From: Flaveria trinervia
Taxonomy: Eukaryota > Streptophyta > Magnoliopsida > Asterales > Asteraceae
Assembly: GCA_025506515.1 (NCBI GenBank)
Contig: JACCIX010001039.1
Coordinates: 101,255-165,254 of the forward strand
Direction: 5' to 3'
Length of the DNA stretch: 64,000 bases
Shown here one piece after another: positions 47,713-58,156 of the stretch. How positions within the stretch are numbered: the stretch's first letter is position 1; every line of letters starts with the position of its first letter. The position numbers were made by a program, and so were the translations under genes. The notes under the pieces were generated by a model. It did not search any database. It had not been told where the DNA came from and saw only the letters and a list, made by a program, of their open reading frames with translations.

Positions 47713-49063
47713 CCTATATTTATTACAGATATAAAAAAATCTATAATGACATTTATGATTAAAAAAAATAACTAGTTACATTTTACAATCAATACTACAT
47801 CCTCGTCATGATGCTCTTGATGTTTCATGCCAAAGTTTAGATATTAGGACATTCTGTATGACAGAATAATAACCTACATGTCATATCTTTTTAGCACAAA
47901 CTTAACTGTTGAGTTAGTCAATTTGTTTGAGGGTCACACGCGTCAGCGGGTCTGCACATGAACGGGTCATGGGGCAAAATTGGAGATCAGTTCACGAGTT
48001 TAGCAGATTTTTAGTCATATCGATTTGTTTTAATTCACAAGTTTAAGTATAGTTTGATTATTTTCCCGGCTTTTATGCACTTCACATAGTAGTAGGTTAG
48101 CTACATTTCTCTGGGATTAAGTTTGTTTCCTATGTAATGTAAATTTGCTTTCAATGAAACATAGTTCAAGCAGTAAACACAAAGATACAATACATGAGTG
48201 TGTGTTGTTTGTGTGTGCAGAGTGGAGCCTGAACCAACATGAACATGACTTGTTTATACCCAGATGTCATATTTCATCTGGGTTACCCTCTTTGTGTTCA
48301 ACTGAACTGAATTGGTTAAAACATGAAATGACTTGTTATATGGATTCCCTATCGCTAGTTTAGGAATATCCGAGTGATAAGAGTAGATAATAGATAGTTA
48401 TATTTGCATTAAAGCACAATGACCTCTTCTGATAGAAATAGTCTAACATAAATTGATTATATTTCACAGTTATTTATTCAAAGAAAGTAAGTTGATTGGA
48501 ATAAATGATTTTGTATCGTGCAATTAAGTCATGCTCGATTAATGTATGCACTGTATGTTGGTTCAAGCCGAATATTTAAACAATACATAAATAAATAAAA
48601 CACACACTTAAACAGAGGGAATAGACTGCTTTAAGAGTCATTTTCATTCATACTCAAAAAATGAAGAGAAACTATTCCTGTACTTAAGTAAAAGGAAAAA
48701 TTACTCACCCACTACTTTGATTTCACAAATCTAATTAACCCATATAGTAAAACCATGTGACTAAAAACATACTACTGATGACTTGCACCCAACTTGATCT
48801 GGTTCCGAATATACTGAATTTGACGCAGATCAAGATTAATCCTTCAGTATTTCAGTGAAACAACCTTTTGCCGAATATAATATTATTGTTAAGGCAAAAG
48901 ATGGTTACTTATTCTCTTACCCATACATATAATAGTTATTAACAAATTTTGACCAATAAAACGTATCTGTATAAACACTTAACTCTTTGGTTACTGTTTA
49001 ACGGTCTCTACAAATAATGAAGATGATGAAATATGTTTTCCGTTCAGCTCTTAGGTTATAACA

Positions 49064-50595
49064 TGTATCGTCCGCCTCCCAGGGCACACCCTGGAGAGCT
49101 TCACGCGTTGAATATATAGAACACATAGTAATCCAAATTCATAGCGGAAGTCTAACTTTAATTAACATCATAGCAGACTGTACATCTGGCATACTAAATA
49201 ACATATTATATTAATTTAACTATATTAGATATCTGAATCTTTAGTAGCTCTCTAGACCTCATTTCCTTGTAAATTAGCCTGAATCTTCAATTTCTACAAT
49301 CTGTTGGCACCTAAGATGTGTGTCATAAAAAAATATTTGAGATTTAATATAAAACTTGTGAGTTCATAAATATTGTATTCTTCAAGATTCAAAACATATT
49401 AGTATTGACTATTGCATCAAGCAGATTTAACCATGGCAAATAGATAGGAACAAAGTTAGCACATTATAAATTCACATAACTAGGCTATGTATACAAACTC
49501 CACCGCCTAAAGTAGAATCCTACAAGCAGTCCTCAAGCATTCTATCAGGGATTGCTACATATCACAGATGCTATTGATAGTCAATTCTTCAATTATTGCC
49601 TGTTATCAGAACATTACATCTTGTTTTAGAAAACAGTTTAGAGGAACTCACCTATTTAGCAGTTACTCAACAGCTGATAACCTTTCCTAGTACAATATGG
49701 TAACATCTGTAGGTATGATATAGTTTAAGTAATCCTTGGTTAGGTAATGACAAAACTAACTAGTTGTTGTTGTGGTTGGATATTGGTTTATGCTATCTTG
49801 TTTAAGCATGTATGATAAATTCATGTCTAACTAAGGCTAATACTAGGCTACCCAATACCCACCCCACACAATAACCCTAACACCTAAAAATAATGATACT
49901 AAAACTACTCCTAATAATTATATAATTTAAATAAATAATAATTAACTTGACATACCTTAAATTATAACATACCTTAAAACTATCTACGACAATTTGATGT
50001 AGAGTCTCTCTACTCGCGATCCTACTCGAGCTCCAAAAATGACTAATAACAATACCCAATGAGGTATCGATTACTTGGGATTCTTTTAATACTAGAACGT
50101 TCCCAAGAAAAGTTATAATATAAATTCAACCTTAATGTCATTATTTATAAGTAAGCAGGCAGGTGGATTACTTTTGAACGTGAAGTGGGATGAAATTGAC
50201 ATGCTTGGTTGCTTGCGTTCTTCGATTCTTCTGCATAATATTCTTTTTAATATTTTATTATTATATTGTTATAATTAATTCAGCTACTTATTTCGTTTTT
50301 CTCTTATAACTTTTTAAATATAACTTTTATAAAATTTCAAATATGTCGTTAAGACGAGCTTATTTTTCTCTACAAGTCGACTCAAGTTTCGTTAAACATG
50401 GAATATGTTTAAATATAATATATTATTATATTTATATATATTTAAACGATCTATTATGGCACTAAACTCCTCTAAAAATTAAATCTAAAATAGTCATTCG
50501 ATTCATTATTTATTCGTATAACAATATACAAAATGTAAAATTCATATTTATTTTATTTTAACTATTACGTCATCCTAAAAAACCGGGTTGTTACA
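49064..50595 (-). mobile_element. Solo LTR, duplication TAACA
   Basis: Begins TGTATCGTCC and ends GGGTTGTTACA (1532 bp), flanked by TAACA at 49059-49063 and 50596-50600. The SAUR spacer reads straight across (GGTTATAACA to TAACAATAATTAG, as near 30490). Minus orientation is suggested by TGTAACAACCCGG at its right end on the minus strand and the GTGAGTTC site near 49652. No coding content; the family differs from A, B and D. Confidence 0.9.
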
Positions 50596-50600
50596 TAACA

Positions 50601-50743
50601 ATAATTAGAATACAATGATCTTGAATCAGCTCCTAAGTTAAATTTCACACAGTTTCCACATTTGTCTGTTTACAAACATGTGAAAAGGTCCTAATTGTTC
50701 TATTTACAAAATCATTATACCAAAAAATTGCACATAGATTTGA
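50601..50743. other. SAUR2 3' flank
   Basis: AATTAGAATACAATGATCTT and GGTCCTAATTGTTCTATTTA match the 3' flanks of SAUR1 and SAUR3. Confidence 0.7.
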
Positions 50744-51043
50744 TCATAGTGCTCCAAGTCGAGAAGCAAGATCAACAACTATGTCTTTACTACATGGAAT
50801 GATGAGGCCACCCATTGGATGATTGAAGCCAAACTGTTCCTCTACCAGGTGTAGTGATTCTTGAAATTCTGATTGGCTTAATAGTGATACATGAACCATA
50901 AATCGTCTTTTCTCTTCTTCACCACCATAAACAACAAAATAGCCTTTCGGGACATGCAAAGATGTTGATGTGCTTGTTCCATTTGAAGATGATTGTCTAA
51001 GAATTTGTTTTGGTAGAATGATCAAAGGCAAAAAGATGGCCAA
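50744..51043 (-). pseudogene. SAUR2, start codon lost
   Basis: The frame encodes a complete SAUR body (SLHVPKGYFVVYGGEEEKRRF, FGFNHPMGGLIIPCSKD, LASRLGAL) in place with SAUR1 and SAUR3. The codon at the shared start (51041-51043, minus) is TTG, not ATG: LAIFLPLII against MAIFLSRMI in SAUR3. The frame stays open upstream to an ATG at 51196, but that lies beyond the TATA-like position (51161-51170), so a normal transcript would not include it. Core changes VYVG to VYGG and VVPVS to MVHVS also suggest relaxed selection. It could still be translated from TTG; pseudogene is my preference. Confidence 0.7.
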
Positions 51044-51220
51044 ATTTTTAGGGGGTGAGTCTTTTAACGAAAAAGAGCTTGATAGGGAATAAAAACACCG
51101 GGGAAAGATTTTCTCAAGTATTTTCAAGGAAGTTGAGGTTAATTTATACAAAATGACAGGTAATATAATGGTATCACAAGGCTGTATAATAGACAATTAC
51201 ATATGATTGGAAAGAAGCAT

Positions 51221-51236
51221 CACATGGTATTGTCTT
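51221..51236. promoter_or_regulatory. SAUR2 upstream motif copy 1
   Basis: CACATGGTATTGTCTT, about 50 bp upstream of the TATA-like position. CACATG is an E-box-type bHLH core and TGTC is the auxin response factor core (general knowledge); function here is inferred. Confidence 0.55.
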
Positions 51237-51385
51237 CCTTTCTTTAAAAGTTAAAAAATAGTATTTATGATCAATAACAAGTGGTTGTGATTGATATGTA
51301 ACAAGCACCAAATCTCTCATCATGCTTGTGTTGATTTTTGTTGCCAAAGATTGTATATGTAGAACATTCAGTGTTACCATCAAAT

Positions 51386-51401
51386 CACATGGTATTGTCT
51401 T
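51386..51401. promoter_or_regulatory. SAUR2 upstream motif copy 2
   Basis: CACATGGTATTGTCTT, exact, 165 bp from copy 1. Confidence 0.55.
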
Positions 51402-51506
51402 GATTCAAATTTTTTAGTGGCATAAAAGTAACTGTGAGACAGACTTCACATTGATATAAAATCCACCGATTGCATAATACAGTGATACATAATTGAAAAG
51501 AAACGT

Positions 51507-51522
51507 CACATGGTATTGTCTT
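51507..51522. promoter_or_regulatory. SAUR2 upstream motif copy 3
   Basis: CACATGGTATTGTCTT, exact, 121 bp from copy 2. Confidence 0.55.
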
Positions 51523-51753
51523 GTATCTCTAAAAGATACAAAATAAATTAATATCACATTTATGATAAAGAATAACTGATGAATTATATAACAAACACCA
51601 AATCCCATATCATGATTGTCTTGATGTTTTATCGCAAAATTTGTATGTGTGGGGCAGTCTGTTTTACTGTTGAGGGATGATTGTGAGAATTCTCATCCAG
51701 TTTTACAAATAAGGGTTATATCACTATTTATACTCATCGAAGGGTAGATATTC

Positions 51754-52771
51754 TGTCACACCCCAACTTTAACAGCGGAATCGTCAAGATGTGAGGGTTA
51801 AGATTGTTCACAGCCACGTAACACTAAATTAAGGTAAATATTAACATTATAAGTTTCAAAGAAGAGTACAAACATATGTCTCAAACATGAAATGGTTCCA
51901 AGCAAAATAAACATAACATAATCCTTTTATTCAATTAACTAGGTCTAAATCCTACATTATTGCAAGCTTTATTTGATCATTTTAAACTTGAGCATTACCT
52001 GAAACATGATAAAAATAAAAGGGTTAACTATAAAGTTGAAGAGTTTCCAAGGGTTTTACATACATAATATAACAAAGTTTACAAGTAGCAATTCATGTCA
52101 TAGGTTATGTGTTAGCAAGTTTATAGAACACATATCATTACAATCAAACCTCGACTTGATTACATGTATATATGATTGGCTAAGTGTATTTGGTTCCCAT
52201 GATGAACAAGCATACGTCATCAGGAGCTGGCAATACATCAGCTTTAGCACCAAATAGGCTTGTCAGCCCAAAGATCTAAGATGTCGTCACGCTAGCAATA
52301 GTTAATGATTGCAAACAAAATATGTATCTCATATAACACTTACAACACACAAATAACCATGACAAATATAAAGATGAATTGCAAGTGCTTTACAAGTTTA
52401 AAAGTTTACAAGTGTATGCTGAATAATTATCATGTTTCACCCCAAAATAGTGTGAAAAATATAAAAAAGGACAAGGAAACTCACCAACTCTATGGTTGAC
52501 CCTTTTATTTTTATCATGTTTCAGGTAATGCTCAAGTTTAAAAGGATCAAATGAAGCTTGCAATAATCTAGGATTTGGACCTAGTTAATTCAATAAAAGG
52601 ATTATGTTATGTTTGTTTTGCTTGGAACCATTTTATGTTTGAGACATATGTTTGTACTCTTCTTTGAAACTTATCATTTTAATATTTACATTTAAATTTA
52701 GCATTATGTGGCTGTGAACAATCTTAACCCTCATATCTCGACGATTCCGCCGTCAAGGTTAGGGTGTGACA
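51754..52771. mobile_element. Foldback element with LTR-like ends, duplication TATTC
   Basis: The left arm (51754-52028) and right arm (52494-52771) are inverted copies of each other, about 275 bp with scattered mismatches, around a ~465-bp centre. The ends are TGTCACACCCCAAC and its complement, and TATTC flanks both sides (51749-51753, 52772-52776). The 5-bp duplication and TG...CA ends are those of LTR elements, but the long inverted arms are those of foldback elements. The centre has no credible gene; an 83-codon frame at 52006-52257 lacks any known domain. May be a rearranged solo LTR. Confidence 0.8.
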
Positions 52772-53613
52772 TATTCCCTTTGTGTCGGTTGGTGTTTAAC
52801 CACCATAACCCTTGCTTCTTATATAATAATAATAATAATACAATTAATTATTCTAACTTATGATTGATTAAATATTATGTCTAAGAGTTACGACCTAATA
52901 ACCTATAATTTCTTTTTTTATGTGGCTTAAATGTGAGCTGTTTAGGACTCACACATTCACATTTATAAGATTACGTTATCCTCTTTGTGTATAACGAAGC
53001 AGAATTTGTTATAACCCGAGTTATGTTTTTATCTTATTTCACTTTGGAGGACAATAACCTCTTCTGTGAGAACTAGAAGAACTTAACTAATTTTCAAAGT
53101 AAACATTATAATACATTTCTGATTAGTTACTAAAAAAGCATGTAAATATTCATACCGTTGATTTAACAGTTAACATTTATATTTTACAAATTAGGATTCA
53201 GAAACTATGCAATGTGATGTCAAATATGACAAAAGAGATGTAGATATTCTGCAACCACTTATTGATACTGTTTAATCCACATGAGTAAAGAAGTTTAAGC
53301 CTGAATTGTTGAGTTTTTTTAGTTAACACGTGATTTTTTTTGTACAGTGTTTTCGAGCAATACCTTTTTCAGTTTGGCTTTTTTTTTCGTTTGTGACAAA
53401 CAGTATTTATCTCTACAAAATAATGAAGATGATGAAATATGTTTTTCATTCACTCTTTGTTCATAAAAAGAATATAAATACAATAAACTCAAATTAGCTC
53501 CTAACTTAAATTTCACTCAACTTTCACAACTGTCTCTATTTACAAACATGTGAAAGGTCCTAGTTGTTGGGCTTTACAAAATCGTTATAACAAAGATTAA
53601 CAAATAGATATGA
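52772..53613. other. SAUR spacer between SAUR3 and SAUR2
   Basis: No gene. It repeats spacer blocks seen elsewhere: GAGTTACGACCTAATAACCT, TAACCCGAGTTA, AAGCATGTAAATATTC, and the GGTCCTAGTTGTTGGGCTTT 3' flank at about 53556. Confidence 0.7.
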
Positions 53614-53913
53614 TCATAGTGCACCAAAACGGTAAGCAAGATCAGCAAATATGTCTTCACTACATGGAATGGTGAGGCCACCCGTTGGATGGTTGAACCC
53701 AAACTCTTCCTCTGCTAGGTGTAGTAATTCTTGAAATTCTGGTTGGCTTAAGAGTGATACAGGAACCACAAATCGTCTTTTGACTTCTTCCCCAACATAA
53801 ACAGCAAAATAGCCTTTTGGGATGTCGATAGATGCGGATTTGTTGCTTCCATTTGAAAATGATCGCCCGAGAATTTGCTTTGGTCGAATCATTCGAGACA
53901 AAAAGATGGCCAT
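53614..53913 (-). CDS. SAUR: SAUR family auxin-responsive protein (SAUR3)
   Basis: Intact single-exon 99-residue SAUR. N-terminus MAIFLSRMIRPKQILGRSFS, then DIPKGYFAVYVGEEVKRRF, VVPVSLLSQPEFQELL, EEEFGFNHPTGGLTIPCSED and the end FADLAYRFGAL. It is the closest of the three to the family consensus, apart from HPTGG where HPMGG is usual. The start is supported by the equal length and start of SAUR1. TATA box at 54028-54037 and upstream motif at 54086-54101 are both in place. Role by family: early auxin response, promotes cell expansion through inhibition of PP2C phosphatases at the plasma membrane. Confidence 0.94.
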   Translation of the reverse strand: MAIFLSRMIRPKQILGRSFSNGSNKSASIDIPKGYFAVYVGEEVKRRFVVPVSLLSQPEFQELLHLAEEEFGFNHPTGGLTIPCSEDIFADLAYRFGAL

Positions 53914-54027
53914 TTTTAAAGAGGGTTGACTCTTTTATCTAAAAGGAGATTGATAGGAAAGACTACCGGTGAAGATTTTGTGAAGTATTTTAAAGGAAGT
54001 TGAGGATGATTTATACACATTGAAAGG

Positions 54028-54037
54028 TTTATATAAT
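54028..54037 (-). promoter_or_regulatory. TATA box of SAUR3
   Basis: TTTATATAAT, 115 bp upstream of the SAUR3 ATG, identical to the SAUR1 box. Confidence 0.7.
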
Positions 54038-54085
54038 GGCATTTCCCTGTATAATAGATAGTGACACATAATGAAAAAGAAACAT

Positions 54086-54101
54086 CACATGGTATTGTCT
54101 T
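54086..54101. promoter_or_regulatory. SAUR3 upstream motif
   Basis: CACATGGTATTGTCTT, exact, about 50 bp upstream of the TATA box; followed at 54190-54250 by the ATGATTGTCGTGATGTTTTA and TTTGTATGTGTAG blocks of the shared module. Confidence 0.6.
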
Positions 54102-54689
54102 CCAATTTGCATAATATACAAAAAAAATTAAAATGGCACTTATGGTCAAGAATGACAAGTTACAATATATAACAAACACCAAATCTGAAATCCCATATCA
54201 TGATTGTCGTGATGTTTTATAGCAAAGTTTGTATGTGTAGGGCAGTCTGTGTTACCACCTAATAACCTATAATTCAATTTTTTTAGTGGCTTGAATGTGA
54301 CCCTTTGGGACCCAGACTTTCACAATTCAATTATGTTATCCTCTGTGTATGATGGAGCTGAGTTTGTTAAAAACCGAGTGGCTTTGTTATCTTAACTCTT
54401 TTATACAAGTAATTGTTTAAATGCATTTGTGATTATTTACAATAAAAACATGTCGATATTCTTTTAGTAGATAGAACAGTTAACATTTATACTTAACAAA
54501 TAAAGGTTCAAGGACTATGACCTGTGATGTCATTTGTGATGAAACACAAGCAGATATCCTATTGATATTGTATTTATCTAGAAGTAATGAGTTTTTTTAG
54601 TTTACACGTGATGTATTCTTCAGCAAATTTTGACAATTGACTATGTATCAAAATGGATCAAAACATGCTCTTTATTCTTCTATTGATCA
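54102..54689. other. SAUR3 upstream region
   Basis: Remainder of the upstream module to about 54260, then spacer DNA (CACCTAATAACCTATAATTC, GATGGAGCTGAGTTTGTTA). No gene. Confidence 0.65.
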
Positions 54690-55126
54690 TGCTAAAACAA
54701 TACAAAGTATCCCATGTATGTAGGGATTAGATTTACATGTGCAAGTCAAACTCTAAGGCCTATCTATTATTAAAAAATACAAAGATAATATGATAATGAT
54801 AATATTACCATATTAGAATGGTTGACGTGCTACGTATTCTTCCATTGATAAAGGTTAAATAATACAAAGTATCCAATAATACAAAGTATCCCATGTAAGT
54901 AGGGATTAGATTTACATGTATTAGTCAAACTCTAAGGCCTATCTATAATTCAAATAATACAAAGATAATAGATTTACACGTATTAGTCAAACTCTAAGGC
55001 CTATCATGCAAGAAAGAAGTTTATGATTTTATTGATGGAACATGAGTTATAATGAAAATTTAAAAATCAAAATGAAGACCTAAATATTTGGCTAATGACT
55101 TAAAAACACAAATTGACGGATACCTA
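54690..55126. repeat. Imperfect direct repeats
   Basis: The block ACAAAGTATCCCATGTA.GT, TAGGGATTAGATTTACATGT and GTCAAACTCTAAGGCCTATC occurs at about 54700-54775 and 54880-54950, with a shorter third copy at 54967-55005. It lies next to the copia fragment and may derive from it. No coding content. Confidence 0.7.
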
Positions 55127-55612
55127 CACTTGTGAAGCCAATCAAGTGATGATGTGGTGGTTATGGAGTTGAGTTGTGGCATGAACTGAAGATTGTCATA
55201 GTAGACATCAAGATAGTTCCCCCCTTGCATAAGACGCTCTCTTGTTCAAAGATCCTTGAGAAAAAGAATGTGTGGGAAAATATCCCAAAGAAACATGATT
55301 CATTTTACATAATTTTATAACCGAAACAATTTGATTTTGAAATTTAGGCACACATAAGACATCTTTTAAGGAAATTGAATCAGAAGGTGTGCAAAAAGTG
55401 ATGTGACCGGCATGAGTGGTGGAAAGAGTTAGCATCACCACGCACGATTTCATGTGAATCGCCATATTTGGAGAGAGTGTGACCATGCTTCCAAGTAGAC
55501 GATGATGGAACCGAGAATAAAGTAGTGACATTAGAAATAGCTGGAGGGTAATAAACTTCATATTGTTACTTGCTTCTCTCGATGAATTCTAGCAAGTTTC
55601 CTGTATTCCTTG
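55127..55612 (-). pseudogene. Copia retrotransposon fragment (protease end and GAG-pre-integrase)
   Basis: The minus-strand frame 55208-55561 encodes HAGHITFCTPSDSISLKDVLCVPKFQ and VSVIKLCKMNHVSLGYFPTH, the pattern that follows the protease in plant copia elements (LxDVLxVPxFxxNLxSVxKL). Past the stop the sequence continues SLDWLHKC, resembling the pre-integrase WH motif. It is cut at 55613 by the family A LTR. RT, integrase and LTRs are not seen. Confidence 0.7.
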
Positions 55613-57808
55613 TGTAACACCCGGATATTTATTATTTTACAGCCGGTGAAGAAAGAAAAGAAAATAAAGTTCAAAGTCGAGAGACCAAACTCGCCAACGA
55701 AGAAAAGTTGGGAAATGTGGTGATATTAGTAGGGAGAGGGCAGCCCACTCTCCCCACACACCCCACATTTCAGATTTCATAAAGAGAAGAAGAGAGAAAG
55801 GAGAAAAAGTTGGTTCGAGTTAGTTCGGGTCGCCAAAATCATCGTGTAGCAAGCCAAATCGAAGCTCTTGTCGTTGTGCTCGTTTGTGTGAGTTCTAGAA
55901 ACCCACTTTTACTTGTTTTCGAATTATTTTGGGGCTGGAAAACATCTGAAATCGGGTTTTTGAGTATGTGTATGTTGACCCGTTTGTGTATGTGTATGTG
56001 TATGTATGATGCGTCTGTGGCTTGATTGTGAGCTTGTGTGTGCTTGAATGGTGTCGTGGTATGCATCCCTAAGGTTTAGGATGGTTGATTTGGGCTTAAA
56101 ATGGGTTTAGAGGAGTTTGGAGGCCGAAAACCCTCGGCGGCAGTCGGGATGAACTGCATTCTGCATCAGTTAGGGCTAGGCGACCGACTGGAGGCCGAAT
56201 GGAGGCCATACGGCCGATTAGGGTGCGATTGGGGTCCATTCGCACGATTGAATGTCCATTCGCACGATTGAAGGGCCAGTCGCATGGGGTCATGCGACTG
56301 AAGGTCCAGTCGCAAAAGTGCTCATCCGCATTAATCCCATTCGCATGAGGTCCATCCGCATTGTCCATTCGCACGACTGGATGTTCATTCCCATAGGTGT
56401 TCATCCGTATTAGTTCATTCGCATGATGTTCAGTCGCATGGAGGCCATGTGACTGAAGGGTGTCCATACGCTCGAGTAGAGCTGTCATACTCGAGGAAAG
56501 TGTAGTTTGACTTCTGACTTTTGGGGAAAAGTGCAGATGTAAGTTTTGACGTAAAGGTTCCTGTAAGAGCACGTAAGATGACGATTGGGGCCTTAGAGAG
56601 CATGTTGGGCATGACGATGATGATGTTGCATGTTAGGGCTTGTTATGTATGCATGATGTTGCCCTGTATGATGATGATGAATGTGTATGATATGTTCCTT
56701 ATATGATGTATGTTATCTTTCTTGTGGCCTTATGTGTCATGTTAATGAATGAATGAAGTATTATGTAACGTAAAGTGAAAGATAATGAAAGGGGAACATA
56801 AAGTAAGAATGCATGCATTATTGAATGACGAACGAACGACGGAAAGGCTTGCAAGCACATATATGAGGTGAGCAACTCGATGGTTGCAAGAGACTCGGAT
56901 AGCGTGCCATCGATGAGAATGGCAATGAGGTGAGCAACCCTGTTGTTGTAACAGACTCGGATGGTATGCAATCCTTGAGATTGCTATGAGGTGAGCACCC
57001 ATACGGTTGCAACAGACTCGGACAACGCGTTATTGTGAAGTTGCCATGAGGTGAGCGACCATATGGTTGCAAGAGACTCGGAAAGCATGCCATCGTTGAA
57101 ATTGGAAATTGGGGTGAGCAACTATATGGTTGCAACAGACTCGGATCGCACGAAGTCGTTGGGATTGTTAATGAGATGAGCGACCCTGTTGTCGCAACAG
57201 ACTCGAAGGAACGAAAGTATAAATAAATGAAAGATTTTGTATGAAAGAACGAAGTATGAATGAACGTGTATGAATTATCAGAATAATGTACAGAGCAGGA
57301 TCCTTGTCATTCGAACTCAGCAATCGTGGTCGGGTGCCACGATGAGGGTAAAGTCTGACCGGATCTAGATAGAGAAGTGAATGATAATGTAACATGTGAA
57401 TGAGCAAAGTTAATGAACGGAATGATGAGGATAATATTGATATTATCTGTATGTACGTATGATGTATGATCGTGAACGAATGTAAAGTAAAGTATGTTTT
57501 ATTTATAAAACTAGAACTCACTCAGCAAAGCTGACTTTGATGTGTTTCCAGTTGGCAGGTAATGATTGCTGAGGATGGCACGGGCGACTACTCAGCTCTT
57601 TTGGGATGGCATTCTTTTTATTAATGTTTTTGCATTGTAATGCGAACAAGCTATTTTGTAATGAATGTTGTATTAATTTGTAAAAGCATTTACATGGAAA
57701 TGAAAGATTGTTAGTTTTCCACTGCGATTTTATGAAACACAAATGTAATTATAGGTTTTATGTGCAATGAGAACCCAACTGTAAGCGTCCCGGGAACGGG
57801 GCCTTACA
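55613..57808 (+). mobile_element. 5' LTR of family A element
   Basis: 2196 bp from TGTAACACCCGG to ACGGGGCCTTACA. Layout: leader with TCTCCCCACACACCCCA, a splice-donor-like GTGAGT at 55888, an ATGCG/ATTCGCA-rich array (about 56190-56470), a six-copy ~61-bp tandem repeat (56865-57208), and a GCTGAC...TTTCCAG|TTGGCAG acceptor-like block ending at 57551. Confidence 0.94.
56865..57208 (+). repeat. Six-copy ~61-bp tandem repeat in family A LTR
   Basis: Units start at 56865, 56927, 56988, 57048, 57111 and 57173 (spacing 60-63 bp), each GAGGTGAGC.AC followed by GGTTGCAA.AGACTCGGA. The last copy is partial. The element 1 LTR has an unrelated 117-bp repeat at the matching place. Confidence 0.92.
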
Positions 57809-57811
57809 AGT

Positions 57812-57824
57812 TGGTATCAGAGCC
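57812..57824 (+). other. Primer binding site of family A element
   Basis: TGGTATCAGAGCC three bases after the LTR. The leader runs from here to the gag start at 58157 and has no other recognised feature. Confidence 0.93.
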
Positions 57825-58156
57825 AAAGTTTAAGTGAAATGGGTAAATTTCAAAATAAACCTAATCTTAAACTGAGAATGGGATGGAAAGGGACTGGGAT
57901 GCCCATCCGAGTAGCTACGTGCCATCAGGTATTTTCGTAAAGTTAACCGGTTTTATGTGCGCATGGTATGTGTTATGTGTTATATGTGGATTTAAATACT
58001 GATGTAGTGAGGACAGGTAATGCTTGGGGTGTGAAGAGTAAAGTAAGTGGCTAATCACAACTGGCCACTGTAATTAGGGACTTACTATACTTAACATAAA
58101 CTAACCTGTTCCCTTGAATGATTGTGTTGGTGTTTGAATCTTTTAGTGTGCGTGTG

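Larger units (their letters stand above)
47493..49063. other. Displaced SAUR1 upstream DNA and cluster spacer
   Basis: No convincing gene. 47493-47860 holds two upstream modules (see the two motif entries). 47900-49063 aligns with other spacers (GGTTACCCTCTTTGTGT near 48283; the CACACTTAAACAGAGGGA block near 48603 matches 12104-12125). An open frame at 48145-48363 has no recognisable domain and I do not call it. Confidence 0.6.
51237..51753. other. SAUR2 upstream region with repeated modules
   Basis: Two further exact motif copies (51386-51401 and 51507-51522) and two copies of the block ATGATTGTCTTGATGTTTTA-like plus TTTGTATATGTAG..CATTC (51318-51370, 51612-51665). No gene is seen; short open frames on the minus strand here have no domain. 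Confidence 0.65.

Noticed and set aside
48145..48363. 72-codon plus-strand open frame
   Set aside because: No domain, no homologous frame in the sister SAUR spacers, and it lies in repeated spacer DNA.
52006..52257. 83-codon frame in the centre of the foldback element
   Set aside because: No recognised domain, AT-rich, begins inside the inverted arm; not enough to call a gene.
56430..57521. Several minus-strand frames with Ser/His-rich repeats
   Set aside because: Antisense readings of the family A LTR array and 61-bp tandem repeat, not conserved as frames.
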